Source of the DNA: Coprothermobacter proteolyticus DSM 5265
GTDB taxonomy: Bacteria; Coprothermobacterota; Coprothermobacteria; Coprothermobacterales; Coprothermobacteraceae
Assembly (NCBI RefSeq): GCF_000020945.1
Contig: NC_011295.1
Coordinates: 124,001-188,000, forward strand
Reading direction: 5' to 3'
Length of the DNA stretch: 64,000 nt
This document shows, piece by piece, positions 13,047 to 20,614 of this stretch. The translations under genes and the position numbers were made by a program. The notes below the pieces were generated by a model. The model searched no databases. It had not been told where the DNA came from and worked only from the letters and a program-made list of their open reading frames with translations. Every line of letters begins with the position of its first letter. Within the stretch, counting starts at the first letter, position 1.

Positions 13047-13325
13047 ATGAAGCTCGAAGTAGAGTTTTTTGCAACGCTCAGGCTAAAACTACCGAAGCCT
13101 ACATACGAAGTGGACATGCCAGAGGGGTCCACTGTTAAAGACTTAATGCGAGAATTGGATAGAATAACGGGTCAACCTGTAAGTGAAGAACTGTTCCGGG
13201 GAGACGAAGTTATCCCCGGAACAGTTCTGCTTTTGAACGGTAAGAACATTCTTCATTTGAATGGCATTCATACGCCACTAGAGCCTGGTAAAGTAGCTGT
13301 GTTTCCGCCTGTCGCGGGCGGGTAA
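13047..13325 (+). CDS. MoaD/ThiS-family sulfur-carrier protein
   Basis: This 92-residue protein has the ubiquitin-like fold signature of MoaD: 'KLEVEFFATLRLKLPK' at the start, 'GSTVKDLMRELDR' in the middle, and a C-terminal di-glycine (PPVAGG) that is activated and thiocarboxylated to deliver sulfur to molybdopterin. Coming one base after the oxidoreductase stop, it probably supplies dithiolene sulfur for that enzyme's tungstopterin. I choose ATG 13047, with GGAG at 13039-13042, over an in-frame upstream GTG inside the oxidoreductase gene. The last 58 bases are shared, in the opposite direction, with the end of hydF. No other pterin-synthesis gene is in the window. Confidence 0.87.
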   Translation: MKLEVEFFATLRLKLPKPTYEVDMPEGSTVKDLMRELDRITGQPVSEELFRGDEVIPGTVLLLNGKNILHLNGIHTPLEPGKVAVFPPVAGG

Positions 13326-14542
13326 CTAAAGGCTAAAAGCGGTTTTATGGCTTTCTCCAATGACCCATGCAGATAGGAAATGAGCATACCGTAATTCACT
13401 ACTGGCAGGTCTAAACGTTTAGCTAGTTGCATGCGTCTCATGAACATATTCCTGGTGAGCACGCATCCACCACAATGAATGATGAGCTTGCAACCTTGTA
13501 AGCTACTTGCTTCAGGAAACTCCTTACCAGCGAAAAATTTGTATTGCAGCTTTATATGCAACTTTTCTTCAATCCACCTAGGTATTTTTACTCTGCCTAT
13601 GTCGTCGCATGTGGGAACGTGCGAGCAAGCTTCTACAACAGCCACGCAGTCACCATCATGCAGCTTTTGTAAAGCGTTTATGCCTTCCAAGAACAATGTT
13701 AAATCACTTTTGTTTGCTGCTTCCAGAATGGAAAAGGTAGTCAATGGAATCTGCGGTGGAACCACCTTGTCCACGTCTATGATAACTTGAGAGTCGGTGA
13801 CCACTAGGTCCACGTTGTACTGCAGTTTTTCCAGAGTTTCTTTGAGCTCAGGCGGACGCGTTACCACGGCAATCCCACCGTGGTCAATAATGTCTCGGAT
13901 GGCTTCTACCTGCGGCATGATGAGTCTTCCTTTGGGTGCAGCTTTATCTACTGGAATTACGAGAACGGCAGTTTTATTTTGACCTAGTAAATGTGCTACA
14001 AGAGGCTTTTCTTCTTCATCAGGTAAAAGGGAGCTGAGTACTTGAATGAGCTCTGATATGTTTTTCCCTTGTGCGGCAGCCACCTTCACCACAGGCACGT
14101 TAAAAGGTTCATAGTCCTTTACAAGGGTCTTTGTGTCTTCTGTTACATCGCTTTTATTTACGGCTATGACAAAAGGAATGCTCAGGTTCCTTAGCAGACT
14201 CACTATGAAATCTTCGAAAGCCCCAGGCTTGTCATCTACCACCAGTATGGCTGCGTCAGCTTTATATAAAGCTCTTTTTGCCCGTTCTACGCGTTTTTGC
14301 CCCAGCAGCCCTTCGTCGTCTAAACCAGGCGTGTCAATGAGTGTTACTGGACCCAGTGGTTTGACCTCAAGGGTCTTGTAAACTGGGTCGGTGGTGGTAC
14401 CAGGAACATCACTCACGAGAGCAATATCTTGCCCTGCAATGGCATTGATGAGCGAAGATTTCCCAACGTTACGTCTGCCCACAATGGCAATGTGTTTTCT
14501 AAAAGCCGTGTGGGGTATGAGTCCTTCGTTTAGGCTGGTCAT
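13268..14542 (-). CDS. hydF: [FeFe]-hydrogenase H-cluster maturation GTPase HydF
   Basis: HydF is the scaffold on which the 2Fe subcluster is assembled with HydE and HydG before transfer to apo-hydrogenase. The 424-residue protein has a Ras-like GTPase domain (P-loop GRRNVGKSS at about 22-30, DTPGLDDEG switch, NKSD), a dimerisation domain, and the C-terminal cluster ligands CSH and HCGGC that match the family pattern CxH...HCxxC. The ATG overlaps the hydE stop as ATGA, so it is translationally coupled as the last gene of the maturation operon. Its 3' end overlaps the convergent MoaD-like gene by 58 bases, so the operon's terminator, if any, lies inside the oxidoreductase operon. Confidence 0.97.
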   Translation of the reverse strand: MTSLNEGLIPHTAFRKHIAIVGRRNVGKSSLINAIAGQDIALVSDVPGTTTDPVYKTLEVKPLGPVTLIDTPGLDDEGLLGQKRVERAKRALYKADAAILVVDDKPGAFEDFIVSLLRNLSIPFVIAVNKSDVTEDTKTLVKDYEPFNVPVVKVAAAQGKNISELIQVLSSLLPDEEEKPLVAHLLGQNKTAVLVIPVDKAAPKGRLIMPQVEAIRDIIDHGGIAVVTRPPELKETLEKLQYNVDLVVTDSQVIIDVDKVVPPQIPLTTFSILEAANKSDLTLFLEGINALQKLHDGDCVAVVEACSHVPTCDDIGRVKIPRWIEEKLHIKLQYKFFAGKEFPEASSLQGCKLIIHCGGCVLTRNMFMRRMQLAKRLDLPVVNYGMLISYLHGSLEKAIKPLLAFSYPPATGGNTATLPGSSGV

Positions 14543-15585
14543 TGCTGTTCTTTAATCCTCCTTTTGCGGTAACCGTGGCTTAAGCTTACCGTGTATCCAG
14601 CAGATTTTACGAGGGCTTTTGTGCATTCGCCGCAGGCCACGTCGTTTTCCATAACACATATTTTGTTTGGATAAAGTACGTACTCTGCTCGGTAAGGTGA
14701 AGGGGTGAAGTTAGGCATGATAACATTCGCTCCACACTTTAGTGCCATTTGCCTGCCTTGTGGGTGGATACTGCCCAAAGCTGTGGTGGCTGGTATGTTA
14801 GCATCAGGCAGGAAGAGTCTTGTCAGCGCTACCATTTTCAATGTTTTTTCCAGTGTCCCTTGCGGCGCATCTCTAAGAGGTGTATCAGGGTGTGGAATGA
14901 ACGGACCAATGCCAATCATGTCGGCATCCAACTCGTATGTGAACAGGATGTCTTTTGCCAGAGCAAAGTCGTCTTGACCTGGCAAGCCTACCATGGAACC
15001 TGCACCGACTTCATAACCTAATCTTTTAAGTTCCAGTAAGTGCGCTTTTCTGTTTTCCAATTTGTCACCTGGATGGAGTTTTTCATAAAGCTCTTCATCG
15101 GCTGTCTCATGTCGCATCAGATAACGATCAGCTCCCAACGCTTTCCAATAGCTGTATTCGTCGAAAGATCTTTCCCCTAAGCTCAACGTAATGGTTAAAC
15201 CAAGGGATTGAATGGCACTTATGATGTCACCGAGCGTCTCTTTTGTGTAGAAAGGGTCTTCTCCCGATTGAAGCACTACGGTTTTTATACCTTGTGCGCT
15301 TATGATTTGTGCTCTGTCAACGATTTCTTGGGGGGTCATCCGGTATCTGTGTACATGCTTGTTCTGTGCTCGTATGCCACAGTAAAGACAGTTGCTGGAG
15401 CAGTAGTTGGAGAATTCTATAATGCCCCTGAGAAAGACTTCTGTTCCCAGGTATTTCCTTCGGACCTCATCAGCTTTTGCAAAGAGCTTTGGTGTTAGTT
15501 CTTCGTTTGACAAGACGAAAGCTACCTGTTCCAATGTGACGCTGTCAGGATGGTTGAGAATTCTCGTCAAAATATCTTCGTACAC
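14539..15585 (-). CDS. hydE: [FeFe]-hydrogenase maturation radical SAM enzyme HydE
   Basis: HydE is a radical SAM enzyme that acts on the Fe(CO)2(CN)-cysteine product of HydG when building the H-cluster azadithiolate bridge. The CxxxCxxC motif is CSSNCLYCGIR, about 60 residues in, followed by the family's 'LQSGEDPFYT' segment; the C-terminal cysteines (ENDVACGEC) are also present. About 348 residues is the normal length. I place the start at GTG 15585 because GGAAGGTG stands seven bases before it; an in-frame TTG at 15591 is too close to that site. It overlaps hydF by four bases and the small upstream gene by about 40. Confidence 0.96.
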   Translation of the reverse strand: MYEDILTRILNHPDSVTLEQVAFVLSNEELTPKLFAKADEVRRKYLGTEVFLRGIIEFSNYCSSNCLYCGIRAQNKHVHRYRMTPQEIVDRAQIISAQGIKTVVLQSGEDPFYTKETLGDIISAIQSLGLTITLSLGERSFDEYSYWKALGADRYLMRHETADEELYEKLHPGDKLENRKAHLLELKRLGYEVGAGSMVGLPGQDDFALAKDILFTYELDADMIGIGPFIPHPDTPLRDAPQGTLEKTLKMVALTRLFLPDANIPATTALGSIHPQGRQMALKCGANVIMPNFTPSPYRAEYVLYPNKICVMENDVACGECTKALVKSAGYTVSLSHGYRKRRIKEQQ

Positions 15586-15823
15586 AGTCAAGCACCTTCC
15601 AGCCCCAATCCTTCATTTGCTTGCTTATTTGGTCGCACTGCACAAAGAGTGCAAAGCGCTCGTTTTCACAGAGAATGAATGGCTCACTGTAGCGCTCTTC
15701 ACCAGCTTTCAAAGGGTGTAAGTAGGACATCCTTCTCCCAACTTTTTCGCATACCCAAGCCTTGCATTGAAACTGCTGGCAAAATCGTTCCAGGAGCATT
15801 TCACAATCGGACATCGTGTTCAT
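15545..15823 (-). CDS. Small unknown protein between hydG and hydE
   Basis: I do not recognise this protein of about 92 residues. It fills the 215 bases between hydG and hydE, overlapping both neighbours (about 23 bases with hydG, about 41 with hydE), which is typical of a coupled operon gene. It contains several cysteines (CEMLLERFC, QCKAWVC, FILC, QCDQ, LDC). Its pattern of short strands and a closing amphipathic helix faintly recalls a GAF/PAS-like sensor fold; this is inference. The best start is ATG 15823, 13 bases after GGAG; GTG 15835 and ATG 15814 are alternatives. The tight fit and protein-like composition argue it is real, though I have no family match. Confidence 0.55.
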   Translation of the reverse strand: MNTMSDCEMLLERFCQQFQCKAWVCEKVGRRMSYLHPLKAGEERYSEPFILCENERFALFVQCDQISKQMKDWGWKVLDCVRRYFDENSQPS

Positions 15824-17231
15824 GGTTCTTAACACGCTCCAAGAGCCCTTTTACCATGCTGCGCCTGTTTTCAGGCATTTGCATGAGTTCCTGTTCAATC
15901 AAAGCTTCACCTATCTCTTTTGTTTTTGGCGAAGCGTAGTCCATGAGGTACTCTTCAAAAGTCAATAGTGCGTTTGGCGTGCAAAAGTTTTTAACGAAAC
16001 CTGGTATGGCAAACTCCATAAAATGCTGACCGGTTCTGCCTGCTCTGTAACAGGAGGTGCAAAAAGAAGGTATGTAGCCGTGGGATGCCAGTTCATATAT
16101 GACTTCGTCCAAGGGCCGCGTGTCACCCAGTAAGAACTGACTTTTCTTAACCTCTTCAGGGTCGCTTGCTGAATAAGAACCAATACCAATGCTGGAACCG
16201 GCATCTATTTGTGAAACGCCCATCTCCAAAGCTTCGCGTCTGATTTCTGGCTTTTCGCGAGCTGTGAGTATCATGCCGGTATAAGGGACAGAGAGCCTGA
16301 TTATGGCGATGAGGCGCTTGAAATCATAGTCGCTAACTTTGTAAGGAGGGTTTTCTGCCATGGGCGTATTTACAGCAGGTTCCATGCGAGGGAATGAGAT
16401 TGTGTGCGGACCCACGCCAAATCGTTCTTCCAAGTGCTGGGTATGGTACATTAACCCCATTACTTCGAACTTCCAGTCATAAAGTCCAAACAGTGCTCCA
16501 ATGCCCACATCGTCAATGCCTGCTACCATGGCTCTGTCCAAGCCATAGAGCCTGTACGTGTAAGAGGATTTTGGTCCGTGGGGATGTAATTTCTTGTATG
16601 TCGGCAGGTGGTATGTTTCTTGAAAAATCTGAAACGTACCAATGCCTGCCTCCTTTATGATCTTGTATCCATCCACTGTTTGCGGTGCTGCATTCACGTT
16701 TAGGCGCCTGATTTCTCCAGGTCCGTTTTTAAAAGCATAGATCTTGCGAATTACACCTGCAATGTATTCGGGTGAATACATGGGATGTTCCCCGAATACC
16801 ACAATGAGACGTTTATGCCCACGGGAGGTTAGAGCATAAAGTTCCTGCTCCAACTCTTCGTCGGTGAGCGTTTTTCTAATTAGTTCCTTGTTCTCCACAC
16901 GGAAACCGCAGTACAGGCACCCGTTGATGCACTCGTTGCCCACATAAAGAGGAGCAAATAGCACGATACGGTTTCCATAAACCTGTTGTTTTAGCTTCTT
17001 CGCTGTTTGGAATATTTCCTCAACCAATTCGGGATCTTCTGTATTAAGAAGAGTGGCTGTTTCACGTGGAAGCAGACGTTCCTTATTCATTGCCTTTGCC
17101 AAAATGTCTCTGACCTCGGCTGGGTCTGGGTTACGGGTTTTTTCCAGCAGATCGAAGATTTCCTGATGCGGAATGAAACATTCAGTATCGCTTTCGCTTA
17201 ATGTATTGGCTATTTTTATACCGTTTGCCAT
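15801..17231 (-). CDS. hydG: [FeFe]-hydrogenase maturation radical SAM tyrosine lyase HydG
   Basis: HydG cleaves tyrosine with SAM to make the CO and cyanide ligands of the H-cluster. The 476-residue protein has the radical SAM motif CINGCLYCGFR (about residue 105), the family's 'VVFGEHPMYSPEYIAG' region and the C-terminal second-cluster motif with CTSCYRAGRTGQHFME, so both [4Fe-4S] sites are intact. Length is normal. It lies 17 bases after the TM1266-type regulator gene, with GAGG just before the ATG, and overlaps the small unknown gene downstream. It belongs to the five-gene maturation operon reading down to hydF. Confidence 0.97.
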   Translation of the reverse strand: MANGIKIANTLSESDTECFIPHQEIFDLLEKTRNPDPAEVRDILAKAMNKERLLPRETATLLNTEDPELVEEIFQTAKKLKQQVYGNRIVLFAPLYVGNECINGCLYCGFRVENKELIRKTLTDEELEQELYALTSRGHKRLIVVFGEHPMYSPEYIAGVIRKIYAFKNGPGEIRRLNVNAAPQTVDGYKIIKEAGIGTFQIFQETYHLPTYKKLHPHGPKSSYTYRLYGLDRAMVAGIDDVGIGALFGLYDWKFEVMGLMYHTQHLEERFGVGPHTISFPRMEPAVNTPMAENPPYKVSDYDFKRLIAIIRLSVPYTGMILTAREKPEIRREALEMGVSQIDAGSSIGIGSYSASDPEEVKKSQFLLGDTRPLDEVIYELASHGYIPSFCTSCYRAGRTGQHFMEFAIPGFVKNFCTPNALLTFEEYLMDYASPKTKEIGEALIEQELMQMPENRRSMVKGLLERVKNHEHDVRL

Positions 17232-17248
17232 ACTACCTCAGCTCCTCA

Positions 17249-17491
17249 TCATTTCAGGGGTAACGTTTTTACTTGGACACTTTCTAACTGACCCAGCTTA
17301 CCGGTTAAACTTCCTAAAACGTCATTGTTTGCCTTTACCACCAGTAGGATGATGGCTGCGTTCTCTTCAGGTAGTGGGTATCCCACACGAAGGCGAATGT
17401 CCTCAGCAAAATCATGGAGTAATTCATTCACCTGCTTGTAGGCTTTTTCACGGTTGTTAATGATGATGTTCACGATGTAAAATCTTTCCAA
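17249..17491 (-). CDS. Putative iron-only hydrogenase system regulator (TM1266 family)
   Basis: The 80-residue protein matches the small ACT-like family typified by Thermotoga TM1266 and found beside [FeFe]-hydrogenase maturation genes. Tell-tale parts are 'IVNIIINNREKAYKQVNELL', trimmed here, then 'RVGYPLPEENAAIILLVV' and a closing 'GQLESVQVKTLPLK'. The ACT-like, NikR-C-like fold suggests binding of a small ligand, but there is no DNA-binding domain and the role is unproven. The start is TTG 17491, with AGGAGG eight bases upstream. It is the first gene of the maturation operon and is preceded by an unusually long leader of about 120 bases. Confidence 0.88.
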   Translation of the reverse strand: MERFYIVNIIINNREKAYKQVNELLHDFAEDIRLRVGYPLPEENAAIILLVVKANNDVLGSLTGKLGQLESVQVKTLPLK

Positions 17492-17614
17492 TTTAAAGAC
17501 CTCCTTTTTGTTGGCACCTGGAAAAGGAGGCTCAAGAGGCTTGAAAATGTTGCTGCGCCTTTGCCTTCCTTCCTCGGTGTCAGATCTTGTTAAATCCTCC
17601 GCCTCAGAATGGCT
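17492..17614 (-). promoter_or_regulatory. Long structured leader of the hydrogenase maturation operon
   Basis: From the predicted start near 17614 the leader runs about 120 bases before AGGAGG and the TTG. It is purine-rich and can fold: GAGGC and GAGG near its 5' end complement GCCTC and CCTC near 17525-17545, and CAAGAGGCTTG is a small hairpin. Words such as GAGGCGGAGG, CAGCAACA and AGGTGCCAA vaguely recall the S-box (SAM) riboswitch, and the operon encodes SAM enzymes. However, other conserved S-box parts are not evident. Candidate regulatory RNA of unassigned class. Confidence 0.4.
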
Positions 17615-17620
17615 AAAATC

Positions 17621-17626
17621 ATTATA
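17621..17626 (-). promoter_or_regulatory. Probable -10 of the hydrogenase maturation operon
   Basis: TATAAT on the minus strand, 129 bases before the start of the TM1266-type gene, with no strong -35. It is the best promoter in the divergent region 17492-17743. Confidence 0.55.
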
Positions 17627-17731
17627 GCAGAAAAAAGTGAAAAAAGGAACGATACTTGACTTTATGTCTAGAATTATGCAACGTTTCTCTCAAGCTCGCT
17701 ACGATTTTGGGTAAATCTACTCAATAACAGC

Positions 17732-17737
17732 TAAAAT
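17732..17737 (+). promoter_or_regulatory. -10 element predicting a leaderless radical SAM mRNA
   Basis: TAAAAT ends six bases before the ATG at 17744 and no ribosome-binding site is present, so the message is predicted to begin at the start codon. Confidence 0.5.
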
Positions 17738-17743
17738 AGTTAC

Positions 17744-18814
17744 ATGTCGGTGGAATATTACCTGGGTGATGCCAAAGTCCTAATCGAACCAAAATCCTTA
17801 AAGCGTATCTATGTGGAACTGTCTAGGGCTTGCAATCTTGCCTGCGCGATGTGTTTCAGACACACTTATGAGGATCATACTCGAGCACTCATGGACGAGA
17901 AGACTGTCCAAAAAATGCTCCAAGAAGTGGTCAATTCTCCAGCTGAAGAGGTCATCATTGGGGGCATAGGGGAACCGCTTATGCACCCACTCTGGAAGAA
18001 CGTTGTGAAAGAGTTAAAAAACGCCTACAAGAGAGTTACGATAACCACCAACGGTACTCTTATAAATCGTGAAGTTGCCGAGTTCCTTGTGGATCAGCGG
18101 GTAGATGAGGTGTATATATCAGTGGAATCTTCTCCGCTGGGGCATAACAACGTAGAAAACACCTTTGCTGTTGGTGATCTCATAACTGAGCTGAAACAAC
18201 GAAAAAACAAGATGCGCCCCATCTTATCTGCAGAAGTGGTTTTAACAAAGAGTTCCTTAGTAGAGGACCTTGAGCTCATGAAGAAACTTAGCAGACATGG
18301 CATCAGGTATGTACTAATAAACAACTTACTTCCCACAGCACCTGAATTGGATAAAGAAGTGCTTTACGTAAAAGACAGAGCTAGTGATCTGCGTTTCAAG
18401 CTTTCTTCTGAACTTTATGCAAGAGTTGGGGTGGAGTACCCAGAATTCTGTATAAAAACGGAGCGTCTTTGCAGGTTTGTAGAGAGGAATTCCTTAGTCA
18501 TAGCAGCTGATGGAAGTGTATGCCCTTGTTATCGCTTTTTACATGATGGCTCAGAACGGGTGTTCGGTAGAGAAAAGGCGCTTCACAGTCACGGGTTCGG
18601 TAACATAAATGAAGATTCTCTCATGAATATATGGAATAGTTCTGACTACACCATCTTTCGTTTCAAGGTGCGCTATGCACTTTATCCTTCATGCGGGGAC
18701 TGTTTCCTTAGGGACGGTTGCAGTTTTCTCTGGGATGACAAAGCAGATTGCTGGGGGAATATGCCCAGCTGTGGAGACTGTCTGTGGTACCGGCAAATTA
18801 TTCTTTGTCCTTAA
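17744..18814 (+). CDS. Radical SAM/SPASM protein, probable tungsten-oxidoreductase maturase
   Basis: This 356-residue enzyme has the radical SAM motif CNLACAMC (about residue 31) and a C-terminal SPASM-type cysteine-rich domain (CPCYRF, CGDCFLRDGC, CGDCLWYRQIILCP). The closing CxxC...C pattern and overall layout resemble the family annotated as 'tungsten cofactor oxidoreductase radical SAM maturase' that accompanies aldehyde:ferredoxin oxidoreductases. One such oxidoreductase lies about 5 kb away at 11246. Substrate and product are unknown to me. The start is a leaderless ATG. ahcY follows 38 bases later and would remove S-adenosylhomocysteine. Radical SAM is certain; the maturase role is an inference. 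Confidence 0.85.
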   Translation: MSVEYYLGDAKVLIEPKSLKRIYVELSRACNLACAMCFRHTYEDHTRALMDEKTVQKMLQEVVNSPAEEVIIGGIGEPLMHPLWKNVVKELKNAYKRVTITTNGTLINREVAEFLVDQRVDEVYISVESSPLGHNNVENTFAVGDLITELKQRKNKMRPILSAEVVLTKSSLVEDLELMKKLSRHGIRYVLINNLLPTAPELDKEVLYVKDRASDLRFKLSSELYARVGVEYPEFCIKTERLCRFVERNSLVIAADGSVCPCYRFLHDGSERVFGREKALHSHGFGNINEDSLMNIWNSSDYTIFRFKVRYALYPSCGDCFLRDGCSFLWDDKADCWGNMPSCGDCLWYRQIILCP

Positions 18815-18852
18815 GCTGGTAAGCAAGAAAGAAGAAAGGAGCGTGTTATAGG

Positions 18853-20091
18853 GTGAGTGAAGTGAAGAATCCAGCGTTGTATGGTGATGGGCTGGTGAAA
18901 ATTGACTGGGTTAAGCGATTTATGCCTGTTTGCGGGGAGTTGGAAAAGGCCTATGCTAAGGAGAAACCGTTTCAGGGTTTGACCATTGCTATGTGCATCC
19001 ATTTGGAGGCTAAAACAGCACGTCTGGCTTTGCTACTAAGAGATGCTGGTGCTAAGGTAGTCGTTACCGGGAGTAATCCACTCTCAACACAGGATGATGT
19101 GGCTGCTGCCCTTGAGCACGAGGGTTTAGAGGTTTTTGCCTGGCGCGGTGAGACTTCAGAAGAATATGAGCGGAACTTACAGTGTTTGCTTTCTTTCAAT
19201 CCTGATCTGATTTTGGATGATGGTTTTGATTTGACCACCATGTTGGTGGAGCGTTTTCCACAAAAGGTTGGGAAGGTTATTGGGGTTACGGAGGAAACTA
19301 CAACGGGTCTTATCAGAGCCAGAAACATGGCAAAAGCTGGTAAGCTGCCTTTTCCAGTCATGGCAGTGAATGATGCACGAGTAAAACACTTATTTGACAA
19401 TCGTTACGGTACTGGAGAATCCTCTGTCTACAGTTTCATGCACAACACGAATCTACTCATAGGTGGGAAAACCTTTGTCGTGGCTGGTTTTGGTTTTGTG
19501 GGCAGAGGCATTGCTGAGAAACTCAGGGGTTTGGGTGCGAAGGTCATCGTCACTGAGGTGGATCCAGTAAAAGCATTGGAGGCGCACGCGGAAGGTTTTA
19601 CTGTGATGAGTATGGATGAAGCTTGCCAAGTGGGCGAAGTATTCATAACTGCCACAGGTAATACCGGTGTTATACGTGAAGAACATTTCCTCAAGATGAA
19701 AGATGGAGCCATTTTAGGCAATGCGGGGCATTTCAATGTGGAAGTAGACGTGGAGGCTTTGGAGAAATTGGCTCAAGATACGTATGAGGCTCGGCCCAAC
19801 ATTATGGGCTACAGAATGCCAAATGGAAAAGTGCTGTTCCTTATTGCAGAAGGCAGGCTCATGAATTTAGCTGCAGGCCAGGGGCATCCAGCTGAGATTA
19901 TGGATCTTTCTTTTGCCGCACAGTTTCTCTCGCTCAAATACTTGATGGACAGCAAAGGCACGTTGCAGCCTCAGGTACTGCTGGTTCCTGCAGAGATTGA
20001 TGAAGAGGTAGCTCGGATCAAACTCGGTTCTTTAGGTATAAAAATCGACCAGCTCAGCCGAAGCCAGGAGGAGTACTTGAATCGCTGGTAA
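18853..20091 (+). CDS. ahcY: Adenosylhomocysteinase
   Basis: AhcY reversibly hydrolyses S-adenosylhomocysteine to adenosine and homocysteine, keeping methylation reactions running. The 412-residue protein shows the substrate-domain motif 'MCIHLEAKTARLALLL', the 'TGSNPLSTQDDVAAAL' segment, a Rossmann NAD site (VAGFGFVGRG) and 'NAGHFNVEVD' late in the chain. It is of the compact archaeal/thermophile length, without the insert of eukaryotic enzymes. The start is GTG 18853, preceded by AAGGAG about twelve bases upstream. It follows the radical SAM gene by 38 bases and ends ten bases before the convergent peroxiredoxin gene. Confidence 0.96.
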   Translation: MSEVKNPALYGDGLVKIDWVKRFMPVCGELEKAYAKEKPFQGLTIAMCIHLEAKTARLALLLRDAGAKVVVTGSNPLSTQDDVAAALEHEGLEVFAWRGETSEEYERNLQCLLSFNPDLILDDGFDLTTMLVERFPQKVGKVIGVTEETTTGLIRARNMAKAGKLPFPVMAVNDARVKHLFDNRYGTGESSVYSFMHNTNLLIGGKTFVVAGFGFVGRGIAEKLRGLGAKVIVTEVDPVKALEAHAEGFTVMSMDEACQVGEVFITATGNTGVIREEHFLKMKDGAILGNAGHFNVEVDVEALEKLAQDTYEARPNIMGYRMPNGKVLFLIAEGRLMNLAAGQGHPAEIMDLSFAAQFLSLKYLMDSKGTLQPQVLLVPAEIDEEVARIKLGSLGIKIDQLSRSQEEYLNRW

Positions 20092-20101
20092 AAGAGCTTG
20101 C

Positions 20102-20557
20102 TCAGTTTTTCATAAACTCTTTAATGTGATCAAATACTTCTTGAGCATGGCCAGCTACTTTTACTTTTCGCCACTCCTTAATTATTTGATTGTCCGGGTT
20201 TATGACAAAGGTGCTTCTCTCAATGCCCATGGTCTTCTTGCCGTACATATTCTTTTCTTTCCACACACCTAGCGCTTCAGCCAACGCGTGATTCGGGTCG
20301 CTTAATAGTACAAAGGGGATGCCTACCTTTTCCTTGAACTTTTTCAGTCTTTCCACATTATCAGTGGACACACCGATGACGGTCACACCCAAGGTTTTGA
20401 AATCCTCATAAAGCCGTGAAAAATCTTCAGCTTCCATGGTGCAACCCGAAGTCATAGCCTTGGGATAGAAGTACAAGACTTTCCAGCCTTGGAAATCACT
20501 TATTCTTACCGATCTGCCATCTAGATCTACGAGTTCGATCTCTTGCCAATGTTCCAT
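20102..20557 (-). CDS. bcp: Bcp-type peroxiredoxin
   Basis: This thiol peroxidase of about 151 residues reduces hydroperoxides. It has the AhpC/TSA thioredoxin fold, with 'LYFYPKAMTSGCTMEAEDF' containing the peroxidatic cysteine (GCT). In most Bcp proteins a resolving cysteine sits five residues later (GCTxEAC); here that position is glutamate (GCTMEAE) and no other cysteine is seen. It should therefore work as a 1-Cys enzyme with an external thiol. I choose ATG 20557, six bases after GAGGTG, over GTG 20566, which lies in that site. It is divergent from the GGDEF gene. Confidence 0.92.
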   Translation of the reverse strand: MEHWQEIELVDLDGRSVRISDFQGWKVLYFYPKAMTSGCTMEAEDFSRLYEDFKTLGVTVIGVSTDNVERLKKFKEKVGIPFVLLSDPNHALAEALGVWKEKNMYGKKTMGIERSTFVINPDNQIIKEWRKVKVAGHAQEVFDHIKEFMKN

Positions 20558-20602
20558 TTTTGTCACCTCACTTTTGAGCTCTGTTTATTTGCTTTCTTAG
20601 AT

Positions 20603-20608
20603 TATAAT
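20603..20608 (+). promoter_or_regulatory. -10 element predicting a leaderless mRNA for the GGDEF fusion
   Basis: A consensus TATAAT ends six bases before ATG 20615, and there is no Shine-Dalgarno sequence. A longer in-frame start at 20543 lies upstream of this promoter and within the divergent bcp gene, so I reject it. Confidence 0.6.
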
Positions 20609-20614
20609 TTCATT

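Noticed and set aside
17492-17614. Assignment of the maturation-operon leader to the SAM-I riboswitch
   Set aside because: Only a few word matches; several conserved S-box parts are not evident, so it is kept as unassigned.
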